A DNA stretch of 64,000 nt from positions 23,015 through 87,014 of the IMG/VR virus record IMGVR_UViG_3300013126_000016; one strand, given 5' to 3'. Under the pieces are notes generated by a model that was given only the letters and a program-made list of their open reading frames with translations, was not told where the DNA came from and made no database searches. The stretch is from a virus. Positions 43,511 through 53,170 of the stretch are shown piece by piece; positions within the stretch are counted from its first letter, which is position 1; each line of letters starts with the position of its first letter. Position numbers and translations under genes: made by a program.

Positions 43511-45562
43511 TTATTTAGGTGGAGTTTTAGTTTCTGGAACGAGAGGGATATTAACAGAAATATCAGAGGGGGAGCCATCAGATTTAGGGATAATAACATC
43601 AACGCTATTACTACCAGGATTGTCTTTATACTGAAAGTCCTGTAAACAAGAATCTTTAATAGCAGCAATAGTTTGTCGTTGTTCTTCTGCTTTTTCTTGT
43701 TCGCGTTTACGTTCAGTGTCTTTTTTATAGAATATATCATCTACTAGATAGTCAGTTACTTCTTTCCAAATAATACGAGCAGAAGGTTGTAGAGGAGCGG
43801 GGAGTTGGTTAAATAGACGTTCTGGAAGGCCAGTAATAGTATTTCTAAGTCTTTCTTTATCTACATAGAGTCCTTTTTCAGGGCCTGTAGCAGTAATAGT
43901 AAAGGGGCCCACATCAAATATACGAACATCACCTTCACGCCGGTAACTTGCTTGTAAAAAATCAGGTAACGATTCATTAAGTTCTGATATACCTCTGTTT
44001 ATACCCTTATCTAAAAATAAATCTCCTACTCTACCAAAATTAAACTTAGCTCCTTGCATTTGTAGAACTAAAGTACCCCTATTATTTAGGAGTACTACAT
44101 CATCCCTTACTTTGTATTCTTTTATTTCATCTTCTTTTAAATCCTGTTTTCTTATAGTAAAAGTACCTATGGATAAGCCTAATTCACTAGCAGAAGTTTG
44201 AAGGTAATCTGGGAGAATTTTATTTAATTCTCCTACAGCTGAATCTATGTATGGGTTAAAGGCTTCCCCATCTACTTCTACATAATCCTCTGAGCCATCT
44301 AATTTTTCTCCTATGTAGTATCTTACAGCTCCTATTTTAAAACTCTTTACAACAAAGTCTCCTTTTTCATTTTTTTGTAAGTCAATATCTACTTGAAGAA
44401 ATCCTGGTAAACCCTTGTTTAACTCATCTAATATTAAACGACTTCCTTTTTCTATTATTTCATCTAATAATTTTTGCTGTAAACTTCTTGTTTTCTTTTT
44501 AGTTTCTTCCGCAGTTTTCTGTATACAATCTTCTACTTCTTTTAACCTATCTAATTGCTCTATAATATTATTTACTTCTGCTTCTGTGTAATTCTTTTGT
44601 AATTTTTCAAAAAAGTCTTCATTGGTAATAGGATTGGTTACAAATTCTAGTCCATCAGCAGTAGTTTTTATATCAGAGACAGAACTAAACTTTCTTTTAA
44701 CATCATTATTTTTGTCTAAATCACTAAGTTTCTTTATGGCTATAGCAACATGATTTTCATTGTTTCTATTTATTATGTTTATAGATTCTTCAGAAGATAT
44801 AATACTACGATTAGTTTTACTAATTCTATTTCCATGGAGATCTGTATATTCAGTAACTCTAGTTCCAAGCTTAGATAAGTTATAAGTTGTTGTTGGTACT
44901 GTTGTTGGTAGAGTACTACCAAAGGAGTTGGAAGAAGAAACAGAATCCAAAGTTCCTGAAGTTCCCGAAGTTCCCAATGAAACTGTATCAGCAAAACCTA
45001 GACGATCTGAGAATTCTTGAACAGAGGGGTTAGAAGTAGGGTTATTATTATATAAATCAGAAGGAAAAGGAGTACCAAATTCTTGTACTTTAGAAGAACT
45101 TGAAGAACCTTCAGTTAATTTACCTTCTAAATAATAATTAAAATGAGGCTGTATATTAGCACTTAAAGATTCTGTTACGGGATTACTCATATCTAAAGGA
45201 AATTCCGTAGACAATCTTTTGTAATCACTTCCATATATTTCTAGTAACTCCTCTTCTGTTAGAACTTGAATAGGTTCTTTAGATATAAATGGAGTAGTAG
45301 TAGTAGATCTAACAATATTAAAATCAACTAAGTTACTAGTCTCTAAAGCGACTAACTGACCGGCTTTTAAAAAATTAGTATCTGAATCAGATCTTATATC
45401 GTTAGCATATACTGTTTTTCTAATAGTTGGGTGGTTTATAAATACATAATAACGTCTTAGTAATTCATCTAGAGTCCTAACTCTAGTTACCCTTCCATAG
45501 TAGGTATCTACTGTTTTTGACTTTAATTTGTAATGGTTAATAGAATCTTGTAATCCTGGCAT
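43511..45562 (-). CDS. Unknown tail protein with three internal repeats
   Basis: A 683-residue protein starting 3 bases after the hub gene. The first 250 residues are mixed, with low-complexity (GTSGTSGTLDSVSSSNSFG). A coiled-coil region (about 320-380) reads EEVNNI-like NIIEQLDRLKEVEDCIQKTA. Then three related units of about 65-85 residues each begin with ELN-x2-LP-x-(F/Y)-LQ: LDELNKGLPGFLQV, VGELNKILPDYLQT, ISELNESLPDFLQA; each is followed by strand pairs (VKSFKIGAVRYYIG, GTFTIRKQ, RIFDVGPFTI). I know of no family with this pattern. A hub-associated or tail-tip role is inferred from position. Confidence 0.55.
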   Translation of the reverse strand: MPGLQDSINHYKLKSKTVDTYYGRVTRVRTLDELLRRYYVFINHPTIRKTVYANDIRSDSDTNFLKAGQLVALETSNLVDFNIVRSTTTTPFISKEPIQVLTEEELLEIYGSDYKRLSTEFPLDMSNPVTESLSANIQPHFNYYLEGKLTEGSSSSSKVQEFGTPFPSDLYNNNPTSNPSVQEFSDRLGFADTVSLGTSGTSGTLDSVSSSNSFGSTLPTTVPTTTYNLSKLGTRVTEYTDLHGNRISKTNRSIISSEESINIINRNNENHVAIAIKKLSDLDKNNDVKRKFSSVSDIKTTADGLEFVTNPITNEDFFEKLQKNYTEAEVNNIIEQLDRLKEVEDCIQKTAEETKKKTRSLQQKLLDEIIEKGSRLILDELNKGLPGFLQVDIDLQKNEKGDFVVKSFKIGAVRYYIGEKLDGSEDYVEVDGEAFNPYIDSAVGELNKILPDYLQTSASELGLSIGTFTIRKQDLKEDEIKEYKVRDDVVLLNNRGTLVLQMQGAKFNFGRVGDLFLDKGINRGISELNESLPDFLQASYRREGDVRIFDVGPFTITATGPEKGLYVDKERLRNTITGLPERLFNQLPAPLQPSARIIWKEVTDYLVDDIFYKKDTERKREQEKAEEQRQTIAAIKDSCLQDFQYKDNPGSNSVDVIIPKSDGSPSDISVNIPLVPETKTPPK

Positions 45563-45565
45563 AGT

Positions 45566-47701
45566 TTAAAAAGGAGATATGAGAGCTAATTCTGAATAAA
45601 ACCCAGGTTTACCGTCATTAAATCTATGGTTTATAGCTTCTATACGCCATATAGTTGTTGGTTCTTGTGCAAATGTTACGTTATTTATATTATTTGTTTG
45701 TTCTTCAGTAGGTGAGGTTGAAGAATTAGTATTAACACTTGTAGTAGTAGAAGAACCTGTACCTGGTGAGATTTCACAAAGAAAATTAGGGTCAACCAAA
45801 GATTGAGTGGACTCTGTTTTTGTAACAGTAAAATTAGTAGCATCCATAATTTTTTTTATTTCATCAACTTTGGTAGACTCTGCTAGATCTACTTTTAAGT
45901 CATCATCAGTAGAATTATTAGTTAAAGGAGCTCTAGTAGAGAGTTTTTCAGATAAAAATTCACTTAATGATTTAAAAGAAGAGTAGTAATCTTTATATTT
46001 TTTTCTATCTTGATAGCACTGTTCTAGTATTTCACTATGTTTTAAAGTAAATATAGTTTCTTTTTTTGTTTTATCAGCGGGAGACATAGTTTTACTATAA
46101 TTACAACTAGATGTAACGACTTGTATAACTTCAGATGGAGAAAGTGAAGGGTCTCCAACCAAATGTATAGAGCAAGCTCTAACTTCCTTTGACACTCTTT
46201 TAGCGTAGTGTAAGCCAACAGCAATGTAATCTATAGCATTAGAAACAGAATCATCATAGATAGTAAAATAGCTGCAAGGGTAAGAACGGTTTTGTAATCT
46301 AGGAATAACAGATTTAAGAGAGAAAGAAAATTGAGTTGAGTCACTAGTAGGATTAGCATCTAATTTTTTGATATAAATGTTAGATCTAGTAGATAACAAA
46401 GTTTGTTCTTCTCTGTAAACAATTACTTTTTGGCAGGGATGTATTATTTCAGTTTCTTGTCCCTTTCCTTTGTCATCATATAATTGACTAAACCCTGGGG
46501 GTGTAATTCTATTATAATAAGTACGATAGAATCTTTTTTGATCTTCTAGACCTGTATCGTCATTTAACCTAGGAATATAATAAAAATCTCCTGTAACATG
46601 ATGACAGAATACTTCAGTATGAAGAGATTCTTGTAAGGAAAGATGTTTTATATATTCTATAGCTACTCGTTCTACTAAAGTAGGAGGCCTAGATTTCTCA
46701 AATTCACTATCATTGTATGCAGCTCTAGTACTTATAATATTAAAACGAGGAAAGTAGTTTAGTTCTTTATTTTCATTAGTAGTTTTAGTAAGAATATTCT
46801 CTGGTTTATCTAAAGTATAAAAATAATTTGAGGTATACACTGTACCACCAGATTCTACAGTGCTTGTATTACCTATAATACCGTCTAATATTCTGTAACC
46901 GCAATTAGCAATACCACATTTATTAAAAGAATAGTCACCAACAGCTTTTCTAGAGATTGCTAAAATAAGATTTTCTCTAGAAAAATTAGTTTGCTCTGTA
47001 GCTATAGCACGTACTCCTGCACTAAAATCACTACTTAACTCACTTGGGTTAAATGAAGAATAACTGTCTGTAAGGTATTTTAATCTATCACGGCATTCAA
47101 TAGTGACTGATAAACCTTCAGTAGAGCTAGATACTTCAGTTACGATATCAATGCAACCGACAAAAACGCGTAGTAAACGTTTACCTAAAAAATCGCTAGT
47201 AATTTCCTGTCCTATATAATCTATATATCCTAAGTAAACACAAATTTCATCACCTATACCTAAGGGATAAAGAACTCTGCTGTTTTCTAATTGGTTTATA
47301 CCAATTTTACCGTTTCTAATATCGTCTGGTTTATTATTAATAGCATCATCAACTCCTTTATCAATTTCTACTTTTTTAGCTTTATTCTTTATATCTAAAC
47401 TACTATCTATAGGTCTAAAAGGTTCTACAGAAGTTAAAGGTGGTGTAATCATAGCTGGGTCTGGGAGGTTACAGACACATTTAATAAGGCAAGTAGAGGA
47501 AGTCCACATGCGAGTGACATTAACGCGGGATCTAATAACAACCCAATAGCTAGAGGTAGTAGGTATATTGCATAGCATTATATTCCCCAACAAATCTGTT
47601 ACTACACAAACAGGTACTTGTCCATCTTGTTGTTGATGACAGAGATCGCCAAGGGAGGGTTTAGAGGGATCTGGGGGGAATTGCGGTTGTACGTTTAACA
47701 T
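45566..47701 (-). CDS. Probable baseplate hub protein (gpD/gp27-like)
   Basis: A 711-residue protein. Residues about 145-210 carry the hub signature: LGIGDEICVYLGYIDY, then RLLRVFVGCIDIVTEVSS and GLSVTIECRDRLKYLTDSYS, as in gpD of P2 and gp27 of T4 (a charged lead, V-x-LGY, V-F-x-G-x-I, and the CRD-x-x-x-L strand). The C-terminal half is longer than in gpD and unrecognised, ending FYSELALISPF. There are many Cys in the first 100 residues. It comes right after the tube gene and a terminator; no tape measure lies between, which is unusual. Confidence 0.7.
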   Translation of the reverse strand: MLNVQPQFPPDPSKPSLGDLCHQQQDGQVPVCVVTDLLGNIMLCNIPTTSSYWVVIRSRVNVTRMWTSSTCLIKCVCNLPDPAMITPPLTSVEPFRPIDSSLDIKNKAKKVEIDKGVDDAINNKPDDIRNGKIGINQLENSRVLYPLGIGDEICVYLGYIDYIGQEITSDFLGKRLLRVFVGCIDIVTEVSSSTEGLSVTIECRDRLKYLTDSYSSFNPSELSSDFSAGVRAIATEQTNFSRENLILAISRKAVGDYSFNKCGIANCGYRILDGIIGNTSTVESGGTVYTSNYFYTLDKPENILTKTTNENKELNYFPRFNIISTRAAYNDSEFEKSRPPTLVERVAIEYIKHLSLQESLHTEVFCHHVTGDFYYIPRLNDDTGLEDQKRFYRTYYNRITPPGFSQLYDDKGKGQETEIIHPCQKVIVYREEQTLLSTRSNIYIKKLDANPTSDSTQFSFSLKSVIPRLQNRSYPCSYFTIYDDSVSNAIDYIAVGLHYAKRVSKEVRACSIHLVGDPSLSPSEVIQVVTSSCNYSKTMSPADKTKKETIFTLKHSEILEQCYQDRKKYKDYYSSFKSLSEFLSEKLSTRAPLTNNSTDDDLKVDLAESTKVDEIKKIMDATNFTVTKTESTQSLVDPNFLCEISPGTGSSTTTSVNTNSSTSPTEEQTNNINNVTFAQEPTTIWRIEAINHRFNDGKPGFYSELALISPF

Positions 47702-47721
47702 AAAAGGAGATATTAAAGAAT

Positions 47722-47745
47722 AAAGGAGGGGAAAAACCCTCCTTT
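47722..47745 (-). terminator. Intrinsic terminator after the tail tube gene
   Basis: AAAGGAGGG and CCCTCCTTT are exact inverted copies around a six-base loop, lying 28 bases downstream of the tube stop on the - strand and followed by ATTCTTTAAT. It would separate abundant head, sheath and tube mRNA from the baseplate genes. Confidence 0.7.
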
Positions 47746-47772
47746 TACAAGAATACTAGTTTTAAGAAGAAA

Positions 47773-48456
47773 TTAAGAAAACAGGTAATTATTATTTACT
47801 GTAACAGGAGTTACAGCACTAAAACCTGCTAAAGCTGTATCATTACGTCCAGTAACAGTGCCTCTATTAGTGAGTAGATTTCCACCAGCAGTAAATCGTA
47901 TACTTTCACAAAGTCCTTCTAATCTAACTGCCACTACGTTTCTACCAGCCATAGCACCAAGAGTAACAGAATCTATTTTAGCAAAAAGTAACTGATATTT
48001 ACCCTTAGCCATACGTTCATCTGAGGATGTTGATGGTTGTGAAACTGTACCTGTATTTCCGCCAGGGGGGTTAAAGTAAACACCTTGTTTTTCTAATTCA
48101 GGAGCATTCATTTCTACGGTAATGACAAATCTAGGAGTAGGATCAGCTTTAAACTCAGCGCCGACTCTTTCAAAACCAAAGCAATCTTGCAGAAGTCTAA
48201 TATCTAATAACCCACGTTCTAGTACCCAACCGTATTGAAATTCACCATCTAGTAGACGAGGAGTTTTACGACCAAAAGGCATATAAGCTTCTGTAGCGTT
48301 CCTCATGGTTTTCTGGAATGAGGTAAAACCTCCTACCATAACAGGAGTTCCATTAGCCATATCATTCATATATACATTTAGATGAAACCCTTGGATAGGG
48401 TCTAAGGTAGCGTTATTAACGGCTACTCTACTTTTAAGGTCTTTATTAGTAGTCAT
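47773..48456 (-). CDS. Tail tube protein (probable)
   Basis: A 227-residue protein immediately after the sheath gene, the usual place for the tube. It is strand-rich with the tube-like pattern of an N-terminal strand (IQGFHLNVYMNDMANGTPVM), a GGFTSFQKTMRNATEAYMP segment and a final strand pair (NVVAVRLEGLCESIRFTAGG). The length is close to that of gp19 or gpFII-type tube proteins. It is followed by a strong terminator, which fits a highly expressed structural protein. Confidence 0.7.
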   Translation of the reverse strand: MTTNKDLKSRVAVNNATLDPIQGFHLNVYMNDMANGTPVMVGGFTSFQKTMRNATEAYMPFGRKTPRLLDGEFQYGWVLERGLLDIRLLQDCFGFERVGAEFKADPTPRFVITVEMNAPELEKQGVYFNPPGGNTGTVSQPSTSSDERMAKGKYQLLFAKIDSVTLGAMAGRNVVAVRLEGLCESIRFTAGGNLLTNRGTVTGRNDTALAGFSAVTPVTVNNNYLFS

Positions 48457-48471
48457 ATTAAGTTATGAAGT

Positions 48472-51400
48472 TTATAGAGAAGTTTGTAGAGAAAAGTCTT
48501 CAGTGATATCCATAATAGTAGAAACAAACAAACGGTCAGCGGGGAAAGAAGGAGTAAATCTGATACGAATATTAAGACGACCTTCTAATTGATCTCTAAC
48601 AGTGTTGTTAGCTTCGGAGCAGATAGTAGGGTCTAGGTTAGTAAACCAACCATCTCGTAATTTAGAGAACAAGTAAGTATCACAAGCAGAAGAAACTTCA
48701 GATCTTAACTCTGGAGTATTAGGTCTAGAACGAACCCATTGCAGAGCTAAGTATAAATCTGTTTTTACTTGGTCTAGAGTTCTTACAACTGAGCGATATC
48801 GTTTAGCTACGTTGCGGCTGGTAGTTAAACCGTTACAGAAACGGAAGCCACCCATATTAGAGTCAAACATAAGAACTTCGACACCAGCGGAAGACATTCT
48901 ATCTAAATAAGAAGGGCTAGACTGGGTATCAACAGAGTTAACTCCTTGAACTAAGTTATTAGAGAAGGAGGCGGCGGGGGAGAGATTAGGAGATCTAGAA
49001 AGGTCATATCCAACATAAGAGCCAGAGGAGCCTACGCTAGAAACTAGAGTTCCGGTAGCGCTACGCATAATCTGAGTACCTGCTAACAAGACAATACGTT
49101 CACTATTTATTTCATCAGCGAGGAATCGGGCGCGTTCAGGAGTTATGCCAGGGGATAATTCAAAAACAGCAGTACGAAGACCGCTCTCAGCTGTACAGGT
49201 CTCTGTACTTAATTTAGCTACATTAAAAACTTCTTGGAAATCAGGGTCTCCATAAACGATACCAGGTAGAACTAGACAGTTAATATTTAAAGCATCTAAT
49301 TGTTTAATAGCTTTAATCATTCCAGTAGCTAAGGACTTTTTATCAGGATTAGCTAAACTAGTTTCGGAACCATTTTTAAGATAAAAAGAAGAAAATACTG
49401 AATAACCTTGAGCTGAGAATGAAGTATCTCCGTTACCAAAACTTTTACTGTATTTTTCTAGAGGAGGAGCAAGACGTTGAACAGGTAAGGAAAATAGTCT
49501 GTTAGTTGAATCTATAGTAATATTTGACCTTAAAGCCTTTATAACAGGCATAAAAAAGGCTTGAACTAAACTAGTAGAAGAAAAGGCTAAGCTACGTCCA
49601 GTAGTAAAATCTATATTATTACTATCAACATACATCTGATTAGATGAGTCACTAGAAATAGAATTTAAGTTAGTGTCTTTAACAATTATTTGGAAAGAAG
49701 CATACTTTGATTGAGAAGACTGTTTAGTAATAGAGCAATTAATAGAGTTACCGTGGACACCAGGAGTTAAAGCTTGTATTCTCCACAATAATTCTCCATC
49801 TACAGAATATAAATCCCTGTAGGCGTAAGTTGCACCGTTGTAACCTCCTTTAAAGTAGCCAGAAATAGTATTAGAAACCCAATTGAATCCTTTTATGGTA
49901 AAATCATTAGCAGTTCCTACTTGATAGCGTTGCAAGGTAATTCTAATTCTATTAGCTTGTTCTCCGCTGTAAGAACTTGTTAAGGATATTGTAGGAGTAG
50001 AAATAACTGTTGAGTTTAGTGTTAAAAAATCTTCTATATTTGTGTTAGATATAAGAGCTGAAGCAATAGAATCTGATTTAATAGCCAGATCTAGGGTATT
50101 AAAAACAGAACCTAAGTCTTGCCCAGCTGTAAAAGCCCCAGATCCCTCAGTAGTAGAACCTGCTAATAGAGAAGTTTTAGCAAAAGGAATAGCAAAAGAA
50201 CCGTGTTCTGTGAGAGCTAACTGAGTAGAAGACTCTTCGCCTAACCAATACTTTATCCCAAAACTTTCTATTGATAGAGGAAAAGCATCATCACTAGGTT
50301 CATAACTAGGCTTTTTGAAATAACCAAAAGAAAAATAGCGGCCGCCACTGTATTCAGATAATAAGAAAACTCCGTCTAAGGCAACGTTAGAAAACCCATC
50401 ATTATAGAGTTGAGGTATTTTGTATTCGTCATTAGCAACAGAACCACTGAGGCTATCAAATCTATAGCCCATAATATAATGAGCAGTTTTAGGAATAGCT
50501 ATTTGATAGTTCTCAGTATAAGGATAACCTTGTAAAGACGAGTTTGGTCTTACATAAATGTATACTCCATTTTCAGCAGCTACAGAAAGTGTTTCGTTTA
50601 CTGTAATAGTAATTTCGTCTATATTAGTAGTTTCAGTAGGTACGGTAACACCACCTGTAGGAGTGTACTTAACATTATTTATTATAAAATAAACGCTATT
50701 TCTTTGATTAGCGTTTCCTATAATACCTGCTAACTCATCTCTATTATAAACACCTCTAATAGTAATTGTCTTATTAGTAGTATCAGAAGCAATTACAGAA
50801 GGGATAAAATAAACAGGAGTAGAATTAGCTACAAAAGGTAAATCAGTAGCAAACTGAAAAGTAGTAGCTGTACCTATAGTAGCATTTAAATAATCAATAG
50901 AATTAATACTTTCAGAGTATAGTTCATTAAAAGAAACAGGGTCTTGGTTATCTATTTCAACAGAAGTAGTATTAATAAAAGAAACAGTAGAACTATAATT
51001 AGCAGGATCAGAGGATTGAGAATATTCCTTTTCTCCTATAACCAATTTCATATTCTTTAAACGATCAACATGACTTGCAGCAGGAGCATTACCTAAAGGA
51101 GGATAGTTACCATTTGTATCACTATCCGATTTAACATCTTGCATTCTAGAGACAACTAATTGTTTTTTATTAGAACTATTAGTTAACGCTACACCTCTTA
51201 CAGCAAAGGGATGCAGTCTAGACGTTTTGATTAACAAAGCGTCGTGAGTAGGAGAATAGCTGTAAGGTTCTGAACATATAATTAAATCAGAAGTATCTGA
51301 CTCATCTAAAACCTCAGTGCCCGTGGCATTAATGTTTATCAAACAGTAACCAGGAATCAAAAACTTCTTTAAAGTAGAATAATTATTAGCTGTTTTATTA

Positions 51401-52038
51401 ATAAGAGCAATAAAATAACCTTCAACAGGAAGTAGTACGCTTTGGATTTCTAAAGTTAGAGATGAAAGAGGAGTTCCAGAGCTTTGGGAATGAAGTAGAC
51501 GTTCAGAATTAGTTAGATTAGGGCTACCCTGAACAGATTTAGTAACGAAGAAGTTATAGCGGCCGGCTACATTATTGTTGAGAGTAAGATAGTCAGTAAA
51601 AGTTTTTACAGGAGCATAAATAGGGTTAGTAATGATAGCATCGCCTATATAATTTAGGTCTACCTTCAAACCAATAGTTCTGTTACCAGAATCAGGGGGA
51701 GTTAAATCATTACCACTTAAAACCCTACCGATTTTAGGAGCAATATTATCATTACCACTAGTAGAAGATAAAGAAATAGAAGCAGGGTTTGAACTAGCAG
51801 AAGCGCGGCATACAGTAAAGTTACTTAAACCATTAGTAAATGCTTGTTGAGCAAATAAACTTCCAGGGCTAGAATCTAAGCCATAAACACTAGCAAAAGT
51901 TTTTATATCAGTTATATCGGTAGGAATATCAGGTCCTCTATTAAAGATACTTACGATTCCTACTTTATCTCTCCAAGATTTAATAATAGGAGTTGGACCT
52001 ACTATACTGTCAATAAATGTAATATTTGGTCTAGTCAT
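48472..52038 (-). CDS. Tail sheath protein, unusually long
   Basis: A 1188-residue contractile sheath. The N-terminus (MTRPNITFIDSIVGPTPIIK, then VGIVSIFNRGPDIPTDITDI) and the C-terminal region (about 930-1188: YVGYDLSRSPNLSPAASFSN, VNSVDTQSSPSYLDRMSSAG, RFCNGLTTSRNVAKRYRSVV, RTLDQVKTDL, PSFPADRLFVSTIMDI) match the conserved ends of sheath proteins. Family members are usually about 450-700 residues, so several hundred residues in the middle (about 100-880, beta-rich) are extra surface domains. The gene is 15 bases from the tube gene, as expected. This is the main evidence that the phage is a myovirus. Confidence 0.85.
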   Translation of the reverse strand: MTRPNITFIDSIVGPTPIIKSWRDKVGIVSIFNRGPDIPTDITDIKTFASVYGLDSSPGSLFAQQAFTNGLSNFTVCRASASSNPASISLSSTSGNDNIAPKIGRVLSGNDLTPPDSGNRTIGLKVDLNYIGDAIITNPIYAPVKTFTDYLTLNNNVAGRYNFFVTKSVQGSPNLTNSERLLHSQSSGTPLSSLTLEIQSVLLPVEGYFIALINKTANNYSTLKKFLIPGYCLININATGTEVLDESDTSDLIICSEPYSYSPTHDALLIKTSRLHPFAVRGVALTNSSNKKQLVVSRMQDVKSDSDTNGNYPPLGNAPAASHVDRLKNMKLVIGEKEYSQSSDPANYSSTVSFINTTSVEIDNQDPVSFNELYSESINSIDYLNATIGTATTFQFATDLPFVANSTPVYFIPSVIASDTTNKTITIRGVYNRDELAGIIGNANQRNSVYFIINNVKYTPTGGVTVPTETTNIDEITITVNETLSVAAENGVYIYVRPNSSLQGYPYTENYQIAIPKTAHYIMGYRFDSLSGSVANDEYKIPQLYNDGFSNVALDGVFLLSEYSGGRYFSFGYFKKPSYEPSDDAFPLSIESFGIKYWLGEESSTQLALTEHGSFAIPFAKTSLLAGSTTEGSGAFTAGQDLGSVFNTLDLAIKSDSIASALISNTNIEDFLTLNSTVISTPTISLTSSYSGEQANRIRITLQRYQVGTANDFTIKGFNWVSNTISGYFKGGYNGATYAYRDLYSVDGELLWRIQALTPGVHGNSINCSITKQSSQSKYASFQIIVKDTNLNSISSDSSNQMYVDSNNIDFTTGRSLAFSSTSLVQAFFMPVIKALRSNITIDSTNRLFSLPVQRLAPPLEKYSKSFGNGDTSFSAQGYSVFSSFYLKNGSETSLANPDKKSLATGMIKAIKQLDALNINCLVLPGIVYGDPDFQEVFNVAKLSTETCTAESGLRTAVFELSPGITPERARFLADEINSERIVLLAGTQIMRSATGTLVSSVGSSGSYVGYDLSRSPNLSPAASFSNNLVQGVNSVDTQSSPSYLDRMSSAGVEVLMFDSNMGGFRFCNGLTTSRNVAKRYRSVVRTLDQVKTDLYLALQWVRSRPNTPELRSEVSSACDTYLFSKLRDGWFTNLDPTICSEANNTVRDQLEGRLNIRIRFTPSFPADRLFVSTIMDITEDFSLQTSL

Positions 52039-52060
52039 AATAAAAAATTAATATAAATAA

Positions 52061-53170
52061 TTAGAAAGTTCCACCATCTATGTTAAAGTTATCTTCTATA
52101 ACTTTTATTTCTTTAGTAATATTTTGCACAACAGGTTTAGTTTTACTAGGTAAAGATAAAGTGTCTATATCGACACTTCCCTGTAAATTTAGATTAAAAG
52201 TAGATGAGTCTTTTTGTTGAAGAGCTTCTGTAGTAAGATTAATCTCATTAATATTAGGGAAAAGAAAAGTATCTTCTGGGAAGGGTTCATATACATCATA
52301 ACTTACTACACAGTATGAAGTATGAAAAATTAGATTTTTAGATTCCCTTATCCAATTAGACGTTGGGTAATCTACAGAAGTAATATGAGGGTTACGAAGA
52401 GCAAAGGGTCGTATATATATTAAAGAACGAATAACTTTAGTTAATAAAGACATCCAAGAGCGGAGTATACGTTCACCAGGTAGAGTAGTAATAGAAATAA
52501 GTGAATTAGAAGAACCTAATTTAGATTCTTTAGTAGTAGGTTGTTCAGTAGTGTGGATGAATTTAGGAGGATTAAGTTTAGTAGTTTGAGGTATAACGTA
52601 ATCTTCAGGAACTAATGAAGGAGTGCGCTCTTCTAACAATTGAGCTAAAGTGCGGGTATTAGGGGAGAGATTGCGGTCTTTGTATTGAAAGGAGTCCGCG
52701 CGGCTAATAGTTAATGGATAAAAATTAGGATAATTACTATCAAGGTTTACTATATCCGCCGCTATTTCTACCGGAAGATTATAAGAAGCATCTTGATAGA
52801 ATAACTGAACTACAAAATTAAAAGTATTTTTAACTGCATAAGAGTTAGAATTAGGTCTACCTAAATATTTATCATCGTACACAACAGATTTATGACTAAG
52901 TCTAGTGCTAAGTTGAGCCGAGGTTTGGTCATAATTATCGTGGAAAGGATAAACAGCAAGAGTAAGACCTGGTTCTACAAGTTCTACCCCACCGAAGTCC
53001 CTAGCACTTGTGATACGTATTGGGTCAATCGGAGTAGATTCTCCTAAGATTACCGGGTAATATATTTCACTATTTTGTATATCTGGATGCTGTAAAATAG
53101 CACATAATAAAGCATTAACTGCTTGATCATGTGTAGGAAATATATTATCTAAGGGAATCTGCTGGGCCAT
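52061..53170 (-). CDS. Possible neck or tail-completion protein
   Basis: A 369-residue protein upstream of the sheath gene. It is beta-rich with a long N-terminus (MAQQIPLDNIFPTHDQAVNA, then YYPVILGESTPIDPIRITSA) and EPGLTLAVYPFHDNYD; the middle has a Thr-rich linker. The N-terminal part has the flavour of tail-terminator or completion proteins, and its position between head genes and sheath agrees, but I cannot assign a family. A GC-palindrome copy (52695-52710) is read in frame. Its 5' end overlaps the previous gene by 22 bases. Confidence 0.5.
   Translation of the reverse strand: MAQQIPLDNIFPTHDQAVNALLCAILQHPDIQNSEIYYPVILGESTPIDPIRITSARDFGGVELVEPGLTLAVYPFHDNYDQTSAQLSTRLSHKSVVYDDKYLGRPNSNSYAVKNTFNFVVQLFYQDASYNLPVEIAADIVNLDSNYPNFYPLTISRADSFQYKDRNLSPNTRTLAQLLEERTPSLVPEDYVIPQTTKLNPPKFIHTTEQPTTKESKLGSSNSLISITTLPGERILRSWMSLLTKVIRSLIYIRPFALRNPHITSVDYPTSNWIRESKNLIFHTSYCVVSYDVYEPFPEDTFLFPNINEINLTTEALQQKDSSTFNLNLQGSVDIDTLSLPSKTKPVVQNITKEIKVIEDNFNIDGGTF

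Noticed and set aside
43441-43740. 99-codon - strand frame overlapping two tail genes
   Set aside because: It spans the junction of two well-placed late genes in another frame, with hydrophobic, biased composition typical of an off-frame read.
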